From Endocalyx cinctus (Eukaryota; Ascomycota; Sordariomycetes; Amphisphaeriales; Apiosporaceae): a DNA stretch of 64,000 nucleotides. How positions within the stretch are numbered: position 1 is the first letter of the stretch; every line of letters starts with the position of its first letter. The notes beneath the pieces were generated by a model. It was not told where the DNA came from. It ran no database searches and worked only from the letters and a program-made list of their open reading frames with translations. Shown in pieces: positions 48,175 through 58,240 of the stretch. The position numbers and the translations under genes were made by a program. The stretch lies in contig BCKC01000004.1 in NCBI GenBank assembly GCA_001600455.1, positions 310,001-374,000 of the forward strand, read 5' to 3'.

Positions 48175-49560
48175 TTAATACTCGATTGAGTCAATAGGTA
48201 CATCCGGCCTTGGACCTTTCTTTCGCTTGCCTTCCCTCTTGCCTAAACTCGAAGGGTCTGCAGTCGGAGGTTCAGTTCTGAAGGTTTTCAGGATCCCATT
48301 GAATATGCCGGGGAGATTGAGGGGGTCTTTTTCATGCTTGATATATATGTGAATTTCCTCAGGGCTAGTGGGGGCCTTGTTGGAGATAGACTTGGCTTTC
48401 AGACTTTGTTCTACGAATTGCCATATCGCTATCAAGCCCAGCACTCTCTCTTCGGGAATCCTAAGTATTTTGTTGAAGGCTTTTCGCACTTCGCTGGTAT
48501 CTCTATCGAAGGATATACCGCTCAAGCTTTTCTTAATGTCTTTGTCGTCCGGGTAAAGCGCATCAGGACATCCCCCGATCCTCGCTACAGCCCAGTTACT
48601 CCAGTTCGCGATCATCTCTCTTGCTATGGCCTTCCCGTCGTTGGGGTTTATGTGTTGGTACAGCTTTGAGGCTTGCCATCGCTGCAGCCCTTGCTCGTGG
48701 AAAAAAGCACGCGTCTGTTCTATAACATGGTAACCACACATGCCACTATAAGGTTGATTGAGACATCGGGCTTTCTTGAAGTTGAAGACTGCGTTTTGAC
48801 ACAAGATACCGTGGTTCTTCATATACTTTACCATGTTGTTGGTAAAGCTAGCCATCCGCTCGTCCTTCCCATCCTCGATTGAATCAAAGTACAAGCCTTT
48901 ACTATTCATCATATCACAGATTAATAGTACCCAGTGCTCATCCCTGCTGTTTCCAGGGATTACAAGCCAGCTTTTGCAAGCCTGCTGCTTATCCGTGGAA
49001 CTACACGACAGGTTTTCTACACGACCGTAGACTGGGATACGGGAACTCACCCACACCCCAATATTTTTATCCGTTATGTACGTGTCCGTATGTACCGACC
49101 CTCCATGCCCGTCTTGCTTGGGAGGCATAGCCACAGCCATGCGTATGCCAGCCTCCACTTCTTCCGTCTGCAGGTAATGGTCGGCAGGTTTTCTCACGTC
49201 GTGGTTTTTCTCGGGGTTCTCATTCAGTTCGTAAATGAACCCGTACGCCGCGCACGCAAGGCTATACCCGTACCGATCTGTGTCATGCTCGCTTCTTGAG
49301 GCCGGTCCCGATGCCTCGGTCTTAGGGTACCCGTTCTCACTCCACTTGGCAATAAATTCCTTGCGGTATTCGTCGTTGTCTGTTTTACCCTGGATTCTTC
49401 TGCCAGGCTCGGTCAAATGGAATGGCAATTCGAACTTGAGATCGAATCGTTTGGTTTGGAAAGGTTTGGCAGTGCGGGTGTCGGAAATGACCAAAGGTGG
49501 TACGACGAACTCGTGGCTTCGGAAATCTTGGTTCGCGCTGGCTCCTTCTTCGAAAGGCAT
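48175..49560 (-). CDS. Ulp1-type (C48) cysteine protease, single exon, 461 aa
   Basis: An unbroken single-exon frame from ATG 49558-49560. The catalytic region matches Ulp1/SENP proteases: DEHWVLLICD with H209, YFDS with D226, then Q269 in NQPYSGMCGYHV with C275 as nucleophile, in the right order (H-D-Q-C) and roughly the usual spacing. Residues 1-200 and 290-461 are unlike the conserved family. The C-terminus has a basic KREGKRKKGPRP stretch (443-452), a likely nuclear signal. Ulp1 proteases remove SUMO or process it; single-exon C48 proteins outside the core Ulp1/Ulp2 set also occur in transposons and as effectors. There is no signal peptide. I cannot tell which role it has. It may be capable of deSUMOylation, deneddylation or ubiquitin cleavage. 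Confidence 0.75.
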   Translation of the reverse strand: MPFEEGASANQDFRSHEFVVPPLVISDTRTAKPFQTKRFDLKFELPFHLTEPGRRIQGKTDNDEYRKEFIAKWSENGYPKTEASGPASRSEHDTDRYGYSLACAAYGFIYELNENPEKNHDVRKPADHYLQTEEVEAGIRMAVAMPPKQDGHGGSVHTDTYITDKNIGVWVSSRIPVYGRVENLSCSSTDKQQACKSWLVIPGNSRDEHWVLLICDMMNSKGLYFDSIEDGKDERMASFTNNMVKYMKNHGILCQNAVFNFKKARCLNQPYSGMCGYHVIEQTRAFFHEQGLQRWQASKLYQHINPNDGKAIAREMIANWSNWAVARIGGCPDALYPDDKDIKKSLSGISFDRDTSEVRKAFNKILRIPEERVLGLIAIWQFVEQSLKAKSISNKAPTSPEEIHIYIKHEKDPLNLPGIFNGILKTFRTEPPTADPSSLGKREGKRKKGPRPDVPIDSIEY

Positions 49561-51557
49561 CTTTCACAAAGACCTGCGGTGCTGATTTTCATTTAGCATA
49601 CATTTCATCCATGTCCGTCTAAGCTGGCTGGACAAGCTCTAATTGGGTGAGGTCAAGATCACTGTTAAAAAATACCGTTTAGAGTGGCCTGGTTGAAGCG
49701 GCGAGTGTTGGTGGAGTTGGGTTACTAGCTATTAGTGCCGAGTATAATACATTATACGATGCGTTCAAGTCGCTGTATATTTTGCTCAGAGCGCGTGGGT
49801 GGGCTATTGCGAGGACTGCGTTGCCTGATCTTTTTCACCTGTTTTTTTCCTACTCGGAAATCATGATGTATATGATTAACTGTTCTTCGGGTGGTAGACT
49901 TGCTGTATTGTATTTTGGCGGATAGCACATTGCTGTAGCTTTCTTAGTACCTAGACGAAAGAAACATGCGTTCCATGGATATAAGATCGTAAGAAACATA
50001 TTATATTTATATAGTTCGACAAACTTCGAGCCAATTGTTTTGTAAATAGGATAGAAAATAAGAAAAATTAATCATAACCAAGTAAAGAATTTTATATGCC
50101 AAAAAGAGAAGTATATGAGTTTTAGGTGATACTCGTAATCTTTTCTAATGTCGGTTACAAATGTATCTTACGATGATACTGATGAGGGAGTTGAGGTATC
50201 ATTGTCGTTGGAAGTGAATAATATTGTTCCTCCCACCTTACCCCGCATTAGAGGGGTAAATCAGTGCTGTCAGGTTTAAAACCTTATCTTATCTTTTACG
50301 TCGATCATACATACCTGCAGATCATATACACACGCAAGTTTGTTACTCCTGGGCAGCTTAGCCGAAAATCTAGTACATACTGTAGGTTCTCGTTGACCTC
50401 TGCTTTCTATTTCTGGCAACACCAACTGTCCAGTACTGGACCTAAACAATTTCTTGAAAGACCGGTAGGGTGCGTGCATGTACGTCTATTTTTTTTTTTT
50501 GGAATAGATAGATCCTATTATGTCAATAATTGGATCAAGTACTCTAGCAAGTTTCTCCCATCTTCAGCATCCAGAAGCTGCCCTGGGCCAACATTATCAA
50601 ATAATGTTGAAACCTGTAAGTCATCTCCTAATTATAAAGCTAGCCTCCATAATCTGCGCATCCAAATACTGTATAGTGTGTATAGTACTGTATATACTGT
50701 AACACGAATTGGGATAATGCAGGAATGATTAGCTAGCCATTTTAGGCATAGAAAAGGTATTTCAGTTCTTCTGGCGAGTTTTAAAATGGCAAAATCAATT
50801 TTGAAAGCCCCAGTTCTGAGAGGGACGATGTATGTAATCGGATCGAGCGTTATAGACGCAAAGAGGAGTGTAAGGCAGAATTTGGACTTTCCTTAGCGAA
50901 CTAAGGAGATACAGTAGGTAACGAAATCGGCTTCCTAGTAGCACGTCAAAAGTTATTTACACCAGGTTGTCATCCTGTCTTGGCGCTTATCTAACTTTAT
51001 TCCTTTCTTGAATCTTGTGTTTAGCCCTAATGTCGTGTTCAGCTTTTCATTAGCCTTCTCCTTCAAGTCATCACATTTTTTAAGTTATCTAAATATAGTT
51101 GTTGATATATGCAACTTAGGAGGATAAAGTTTATTGAGCGAGACTTTTACTCTTTAAATCGAGAAAGCGCTGCTAGGACCGCCAAATCGGGAGGAAAGTG
51201 CCGCCATTTTAGCAGGCTCAAGCAGTAAGGGAAATCCAGCGACAGAGCTACATACTTCTCTGAGCTGACTGGGCATATGCTCAATAGAGGGGTACAACGT
51301 GCATTAGGACCCATATTTCCAGAGATAAGTTTTGGTCCCTCTTGGTCGTTTTCGTCTTTCTATTTCTGGTTTCCCACTATCCACAATACGTTTGAAGACA
51401 ATTTATTGGTCAGAATGTCGCGCCTATTTAGTAACTTCCCGAATTAATTCCGTACTAGCCTCCATATGACAATGCATAAACCACTAATGTCTGAACACCA
51501 AAACGCGTTCTTTGCATCGCATCACAAAAAACATCACACTCCTAAGAGGTTATCACC
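49561..51557. other. Intergenic, mostly AT-rich
   Basis: No supported gene; weak frames such as 50264-50728 (plus, 154 codons) show no family and low coding quality. The sequence just before 51558 carries cacc before the ATG, a good fungal start context for the next gene. Confidence 0.5.
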
Positions 51558-53964
51558 ATGGACAAGGTGCGTTTAAAGACTATCGAAGATAATCCAATTG
51601 AAGGAGGTCTTAATGATTTTCGCGTAACTTTCCACACGATTTATAAAAACCAAAATCTTACAGCCACGCCAGAAGGCCTCGAGGACCTCGACAAAAACGG
51701 TAGCACAGCCCCAGGTTACTTCGGGGAGCACGCACAACTGACCATCTGCAGACCTCCAGGAACTTACCCTCGACCTTCTATCGGCATTGCAGAGTCTTCG
51801 AGTCTCACGTCTGCTTCCTCCCAGTGGCCGCGGTAATCATCTCCGTACCGACCTATTGAAACTTGCCGCTACGATCAGTTCGAACGATTACGACCTCGAC
51901 CGCACCAAGCCTCTTCTCCATGCCGTCATCGCCGAAAACATTGTCGATGCACTCATTTGGGAACAGGTCTACGCCGCCGTCACCGAATCTACCCCGCCTC
52001 CCAGAACGATAGCATCCTCTGTCCAACAAACTCCATGGCTTCATAGTACGGCCGGCTTCGCGAACTCCTCTAAATATCGTAAAGATATGGATAAAGTCCT
52101 GAAGGAAGAACTTGGCACTATGTACGTCGGGCTTCCCAGATTCCACGAGACTTTCTTTGGTGCAGTTCCAGAACTTGATCGAGCATCTAAAGCTATATTC
52201 AAGAAGTGTCTTCAGGGCGACGATCCACTTTTTCACGAAGGATGGAGGGATTGGCCAGCAGACGCCAACCAGGATGGGGTCTTGAGCTGGTTGTCCACCG
52301 TTATTGGGGAGCTCGACGACCTTACGAGCGAACACAAGCCAACCACGACATTGCGGCGGCGGCCTTTGGCACAACCTAACAAACCAATCCAAGGGTCTAC
52401 AGCAGAACGCAAATTGGACGTTGGATTTGTTAACGACCCCGATGCCCAAAAGGACTCTCGATGCCATTAGTCGCAGATCTTGGTGCCAGGCGAACTGAAG
52501 AGCAACCCATCCGCCGACACGGCTTCGAAGGCTTGGCTAGACCTCGGGAGATATGCCAGGGAGGTGCTGGTTACCCAGGATAGTCGCCGCTTCGTTCTGG
52601 GCTTTACGCTTTGCGGGTCTCTGATGAGACTATGGGAATTTGATCGTCTTGGAGGGATTGCCTCACAAAAGTTCGATATTAACCAAGATGGAGAGCAATT
52701 TGTGTATACGATCCTCGGATTTCTCTGGATGAGCGACGAATGTCTTGGATTTGATCCTACAATTGTCTCATCGGAAGGACGCCGGTACATCGAGATCGAG
52801 CGGAATGGCCAGACGGAGCGACTTATTATTGATGAGCTGATGAAACGAGCACCTTGCGTGGCCGGTCGCGCAACGACATGCTGGAAAGCCCATCGAGATG
52901 GAGACGATATACCCCTTGTGATTAAGGACTCTTGGCAATATCCTGAGCGAGGTGAAGAGGGCAAGCTATTGCAAGAAGCGACCGCTAAGGGTGTGATAAA
53001 TGTGGCGAGATACCATCACCATGAGACTGTATATATCGGAGGCCGAGATGATGATGTTCTGAATAATATTCGAGCTGGGATGGACGTCAGAGATGCGGTA
53101 AATTATCGCGCGGAGAACTCCATGGCATCCTCAAGAAGCTCGATCACGGTCAGCATACGAGTCGGCCGCCGCAGCACGAGCGTCGCGAGCCGAAAGCGGT
53201 CATCTAGTTATACCGATACGCCACTACCACCAAGCAAGCGATCCTGCTCGACCTCTCCCGTAAAGCAACAGACTATAGCGGCGCTAAATCGAGTTCATCG
53301 GCGTATCGTCCTTCGCGATTTCGGAAAGCCGATCTATAAGGCAAGCTCCTGTGTTTCCCTCCTCTCCGCACTGGAGGCATGTATCGAGGGGCACGAGTTT
53401 CTGCGTTCAACGGCTGGCATCCTCCAACGAGATATCTCGATCAACAACCTTATGATAAATGAGGATAAGAAGAACCTATCTTGGCGTGCATTCCTCATTG
53501 ATCTCGACTTAGCCATCAAAGAGCAACGGGAAGGTGCGTCAGGGGCAAGAGGAAAGACTGGCACAAGGGCATTCATGGCTATCGGAGTGCTTTTGGGTGA
53601 ACAGTACTCATTCATGCATGATCTTGAGTCTTTTTTCTGGGTCTTATTCTGGATATGTATTCATTATAACGGACCAAGTGGGGGCAGAGTTGTCCAGCGC
53701 TTTAACAAATGGAACTATGTAGAGACAGAGGAACTGGCTCGACTTAAGAAAGGTGAAGTAGATCATGAGGGAGATTTCAACAAAGCTGCTGAGGAAAACT
53801 TTACGCAGTATTACCAGCCACTGGTCCCTTGGGTTAATAGGTTGCGGAAGGCAATATTCCCAAATGGGCGAAGATGGGAGAAAGAGGATATCACTTTGTA
53901 TTCTAGGGTAAAGAAGATACTCCACGAGGCCCGGGAGGATTTAGAGGTATTGGCAGGTGTTTAA
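51558..53964 (+). pseudogene. FunK1 fungal protein kinase with one in-frame TAG
   Basis: ATG 51558 to a stop at 53964; about 789 codons if a 37-nt segment (51715-51751) is removed as an intron, otherwise a one-base frameshift is needed. The phases fit the intron, and it has a ctgac branch-like site and ctgcag acceptor, but it is very short. The N-terminal FunK1 region has TPWLHSTAGFANSSKYRKDM, LKEELGTMYVGLPRFHETFF and RRPLAQPNKPI. The kinase core has LQRDISINNLM (HRD-like) near 53425, LIDLDLA (DFG-like) near 53494, GTRAFMAI, and a DLESFFWVLFW segment. TAG at 52468-52470 lies at a position where, as I recall, relatives have W (...DSRCH W SQILVPGELK), so TGG became TAG. RIP, or RNA editing at UAG, could be involved. 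FunK1 kinases are expanded in fungi with unclear substrates. Confidence 0.8.
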
Positions 53965-54288
53965 GGAGCCAACGAATTCCGTCGATGGACGATTTTCCAT
54001 GTAAACGGGATGAACAGACAAGCCATCGCGAATGCAAACAGGGAAAGGTTTCGCCGGACCCGAACCATCTATTAGATAAATAGGCAGCACTTCGTCTTCA
54101 TCCTCCATCAACTCAAAGGGATACAGACATGGCCTTACCTCCTCAATTGCCTTTTCGCCGAAACAGGGGGAAAGTTTGAGAGCGAATTCAGGCCACAAGG
54201 CTGCAGCGTAGACCGTATCTCGTATCGATATTTTGCCGACAAGCATAGGTAGCTTTGATATCTCAGGTATTGTGTCTTCATCAGACAT
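53941..54288 (-). CDS. Small hypothetical protein, antisense to the FunK1 3' end
   Basis: A 115-codon minus-strand frame with an ATG start (54288) and an acidic N-terminus (MSDEDTIPEISKLP), with well-behaved composition (WPEFALKLSPCFGEKAIEE, YPFELMEDEDEVLPIYLIDG). It overlaps the last 24 bp of the FunK1 frame tail to tail and the start of the decayed kinase on the plus strand. No family recognised. It could be a chance frame, but it is unusually protein-like. Confidence 0.3.
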   Translation of the reverse strand: MSDEDTIPEISKLPMLVGKISIRDTVYAAALWPEFALKLSPCFGEKAIEEVRPCLYPFELMEDEDEVLPIYLIDGSGPAKPFPVCIRDGLSVHPVYMENRPSTEFVGSLNTCQYL

Positions 54289-54778
54289 CTACCAAATCCG
54301 GCCGGGACAGGTTCTTAAAGTACCAAGAGAGGTTCCTAACAATCACAATGATCATAAATTCATCAATCGAGAAAGGGCACAGGGATTCAAAGCTGAACAA
54401 GGGATCTATAAAGCCTTAGGAGTTAACAATCTAGTTCTTGCGTGCGTTTCCCCTGCCAGGGAGGCGTCCTGCTTTAACTAACAGACTATAGATACTATGG
54501 ATATATTAAATTCCAGGGCCGCCAAAGATTATTGCTAGCCCAAGCCGGTGCCATAGCCTATATTCATGATCGTGGCGTTATGCACTCTGATCTTCGGCCT
54601 AAGCATTTTTTGGTCCACGGACTGGATATCTGGCTTAGCGAATTCAATGGCATCGGTTTACAAAAAATTTAGTTTGGATGGTGGACAACTGCCTGATGCT
54701 GGATTCTGGAATTTGAAATTCGAGACAACGGCAGCCACAGACGTATTTGATCTTGGTTCTATTTATGCTTCACACTAA
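54233..54778 (+). pseudogene. Small protein kinase fragment, frameshifted
   Basis: Plus-strand pieces match small fungal Ser/Thr kinases. An N-lobe-like start (SIGSFDISGIVSSSDIYQIR, QVLKVPRE with a likely ATP-site Lys) is followed after a break by AGAIAYIHDRGVMHSDLRPK, an HxDLRP catalytic loop (HSDLRP). After a frame change near 54660 comes SLDGGQLPDAGFWNLKF and TAATDVFDLGSIYASH, the activation/APE-like and DVFDLGS part, ending in a stop at 54778. The C-lobe is missing and at least two frame disruptions separate the pieces. Confidence 0.55.
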
Positions 54779-54832
54779 ATATTTAAATCCCTCAAGATCA
54801 TCCATATTACTCTCTTCCCAAGGATACAGAGT

Positions 54833-55098
54833 CTACGCGTCACAAATTAGCGCCTCGTATTTTGTGCTCCTCGGTCCGATAGTCATCTTCAATTTCTTTA
54901 GATGACTGATCACTCCGGGACAATACCGTATTTCTGGTTGGATCTCCTGGCCACTTTTATCGACTGCTTTGCAATACTAAAGACCGCGATAATACGTGCG
55001 ATGGCTGGCCATACTGATACGTCTGCAAGGTGACGGCCGAGGCAAATTCGCTGACTGTGACCAAATTCCAGCGGCTTCCGAAAGGTCTCGGAGACCAA
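54833..55098 (-). pseudogene. Cytochrome P450 C-terminal fragment
   Basis: The minus-strand frame carries a P450 haem-binding loop, FGHSQRICLGRHLADVS with the Cys ligand, followed by WPAIARIIAVFSIAK and, after a one-base shift, VDKSGQEIQPEIRYCPGVIS, the conserved end of fungal P450s of the O-methylsterigmatocystin oxidoreductase-like type, to a stop at 54833. Only about 85 residues remain; the N-terminal 400 residues are absent, so it is a fragment. Confidence 0.6.
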
Positions 55099-55099
55099 T

Positions 55100-55244
55100 G
55101 ATTTCGCCCGTTACTCATGGTATACACTTCCGAAACGCCGACCATGCTGTCAAGTGTCTCACCAGTGAAGAAGTGACCACAGCCGAGCACGAGAATCCGC
55201 GTCTCGTGGACGTCTATTTCTGAGTATTCCTTAAACTCGAGCAT
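55100..55244 (-). pseudogene. ZNFX1-type zinc-finger helicase fragment
   Basis: About 48 codons on the minus strand (LEFKEYSEIDVHETRILVLGCGHFF, then TGETLDSMVGVSEVY) resemble the zinc-binding C-terminal region of fungal NFX1-type zinc-finger/helicase proteins, which carry E-Y-x-E-I-D and CGH-F/I-T motifs. The frame continues into the P450 fragment in another reading frame. The join with the P450 piece is at about 55100, so two gene ends were fused by rearrangement. Confidence 0.45.
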
Positions 55245-55477
55245 GTCTACGCACTGTTCTGGTCGGTCACCACGCTCTGGGCAATAACCCAGTCACTTAA
55301 GACGCTCATTTCTGCAAGACAAATATACATATTGAATATATCAGCGTAGTACGTCAGCACAATTATAGACAACTTGAATAAAAAAGGACATTTATGGCCA
55401 AGTATCATCAGACATGGGTCATGGCCCTTCCTCCAGCAAGCTTTCCCTTGCTTTTTTCTTCTTTTTATCCTTTTTAC

Positions 55478-55726
55478 TTATCCGAGAATACGGGACGATA
55501 TCAAAGTCATGCTCTTTTTTTTGATTCTTCGGGCAAAACGTCTTTGAGGAGCAGTGTATGTCCTCCGCGCTGACTTACAGAATTTTAGTCCTACCTTCAA
55601 TCTAACGTGATACTCGTATAAGTCAGTGGGTGGTATGTCGTGCATCGACGTGGCTTGGATGTCTCGGTACGTGAAAAAGGTTCGTCTGATCTCGCCCAAG
55701 AGATCCCGGGGCACCAATGGTCCCAC
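55478..55726 (-). pseudogene. RT-leader fragment of the gypsy-type element
   Basis: 82 codons: MGPLVPRDLLGEIRRTFFTY, MHDIPPTDLYEYHVRLKVGL and RRTYTAPQRRFARRI match the region just before the RT core in fungal gypsy elements. The RT YxDD core itself is not found. Confidence 0.5.
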
Positions 55727-56132
55727 GTTGATTTTATAGTCCTTCCAAAAGCTCTCAATCTCTTGATCGGATACTTCTAATGGGGTAGGGATCCTTCTCC
55801 TGACTATTCGTCGGAGGGTAGGGAATCTTACAGCCGATTCCTAGCGAGAGCTAACACTTCCCGGTGCTAGACCCTCGAGCGAGAGGCTCGGCTTCGATAA
55901 TTCTGTCATTTGTCATCTTCTCAGGAGGATGGCGGTGCTATAACTCATTAGTCTCCGGTTTTCTGGGGGCTGGGAGAGCCCAGTCGTGCGGAATGAGCAA
56001 AACTCCAATCATATTTATCAAAAATGGTAAGATGCAGGATTCCGTTTTCGCCCAGAATAGAAGGGTTAGAGAATAATCCCAGTGAATGATGATATTCTGT
56101 GTTTAACCTTTTAACAGCTTGCTGGGGTCGGC

Positions 56133-56560
56133 TCAGATAACTCGGTTTTTCGACGGTTCTTCCGAAGCGTCAGACTCGTCATACTCTAGGTTCTCTTCTA
56201 ACGAAGATGAACCCTCCTCCTCGAGGGTCTTACGGTTGGATTCTTGCAGGAAATTCTCGGTGACGGCCACGAGTGCGAGGCGATGACCCATAGTCACGGC
56301 TAGACTCTGCAGGGTAATGGTTTGTTCCCCCGCCTCGGGGTCTCCCATGGGTAAGGCGCTCTGCCGGATTTTAAAACATCCCGTTCACTTTGAAGAGCCA
56401 CGGCAAGCCCAACAACAGCCCAACGTCGTAAATAGACAGGATATCATTTGCCTCGTCAGGGCAGATAAACGCCCACACAACTCTAAATTTCTTGTACTCC
56501 GACCTGAAATACAACAAACTCGTCAGCTGGGACGAGGGTGCCCGTAGAATTCACGATTTG
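56133..56560 (-). pseudogene. Aspartic protease/RT-leader fragment of the gypsy-type element
   Basis: Minus strand: FRVVWAFICPDEANDILSIYD then GLLLGLPWLFKVNGMF, the ILGLPWL hallmark that closes the retropepsin domain of gypsy elements, followed after a frame change by QSALPMGDPEAGEQTITLQS and an acidic tail. The protease active-site motif (D-T/S-G) upstream is not clearly preserved. Confidence 0.5.
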
Positions 56561-57309
56561 CAACGTACCGATCCCAATGTCACTCGGGGACCTCCGTCGT
56601 ATGCCCAATCTGTCTTGATAAATTTAATTGTAGTGGGTACCTGGTACGCTTTTAATGAAGCGAGCTTCGCGGATGCTGAGTTGAGTGCGCCGCCAGTGCT
56701 GGCGTCCTTCCTGATCCTCTTCCTGGCTGTCTCAGAACCGAGCCTCGTTGTCAGGGACAGAAAATAGCGCGAGGCTTCCGTACTAACTTAGAACAAGTCC
56801 AGCAGGCTAAATTTTACCTCGACCTGTCTCATTAAATATTTCTAGTCGAAAGGGCCTTCCCCTTCCCTGACCCTTATCTCGACTAAGGGTTTGGGTGGGT
56901 CCTTGGAGTGCCTCTTCCTCATTTTTCCCCTTCCGGATTTAGGATACTGATGATGGGGATAGACTGCTCTTCGTCTCTTTCTCTCTCGGGGTCGCTCGGG
57001 GCCCTCGCCAGAAAAGCCCGCCAGGGTAAGCAGATTGATGAGGTTTGCCAATGGCGCGTCTTCCAAGTCCTGGTCAACTTCTCGGATGAGGGGTTCGGTC
57101 TCTCGTTCAGATTGCTCGTCAGCGTCTTCCACAATAACGGGGGCAGCCAACGTACCGTCTTGTAGCACTGCAGGGGAAGCATCGCGGGTATCCACGAGTA
57201 CCAGGCTTCTGGACGCCACCTCCAACGGTGGATCCGCTCCCATGGCTCCAGGAGAGACGAGTTCAGCCTCCACGATTCCATCATCTATGTCGTGATTCTC
57301 CTCTCTAGC

Positions 57310-58240
57310 CTAGTGGGTAACCATCACCCCACCAGGCGTGGCAAGAGTGGGATCGGGTGTGACGGCCATGATATCCAGGAATTTGTCGTAGAATATTTGG
57401 ACCGAGCCGGTAGTGGTTATCTCGTTCTTAAGGTAGACGAGGGCCTTCAAGTATGACCTCTTCCAAGGGAGGAGACGCTCCTCCATGGGCACGGGACAGT
57501 CGGGTTGAAAATGCCCTTCCTGGCCGCAACCGAAGCACACCCTTGTTGCCGGCTGTCAGTGCTCTCGTCCCGTTCACGTATTCATTCGTCGACTGCTATA
57601 TCGGCGGAAAGGGGATCACAGAAGCTTGAGGAGGGCCTATCGCGCGTTGCCCTTGCCTTACGTCCCTGCTCAGTGCCCCTGAGCTGTTTTGGTTGAAGGA
57701 AGGATTGATTATAGGGGGCAACCTGGGAGCGGTGTTGACGGGAACGATACGCACGGGGGGTACAGGAGTCGGTGTCACGTCACGGGCAGTGGGAACATAG
57801 ACGTTGGGAGTTCGTTGAGGCGGAGGCAAGAGATGGAGCTCGTATAACTGCAATGATGAAGTAATGGTAGATATCTCAGAAGGGTTGGAATCAAAGCTAG
57901 GCTATGCTCTTCCCAGGACTTAATCGACCGTCAGCCCGGTCTTCTCTCTGACGATGTTTTCCAGTATGTGGATTATCAACTTCTCGGCATGAGCTTTCCG
58001 GAATTTAGCCTCGATATCTAACGAACGCTGAGTTTCTCTGATAATTTCAGAACATCCCACGAGCGACGAGCAGTCGGAGGCGCCCCGGCCAATAGCCCGC
58101 TGCCTTAGGGGGAAGCTCAGGATCACCTCAACAAACTTGTCAAAGACCGTCTTCAGGCTGAAGACTTCCGAAGGGGGGAGGGAGGGGTAGCAAGCCGGAC
58201 ACATCGGCGCAGGAGCGTCTCGAGCTCCCATTTTGCGCAA
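57310..58240 (-). pseudogene. Gag with CCHC zinc knuckle (part of the gypsy-type element)
   Basis: One frame, open apart from a few stops, runs from about 58240 to 57596 with a Pro-rich segment (LLPPPQRTPNVYVPTARD). After a shift near 57545 the next frame gives CFGCGQEGHFQPDC, a CX2CX4HX4C zinc knuckle, typical of retroelement nucleocapsid. TAG at 57310-57312 (TGG before a change) interrupts it, then the frame continues into an acidic, Arg-rich tail (56842-57273). Confidence 0.6.
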
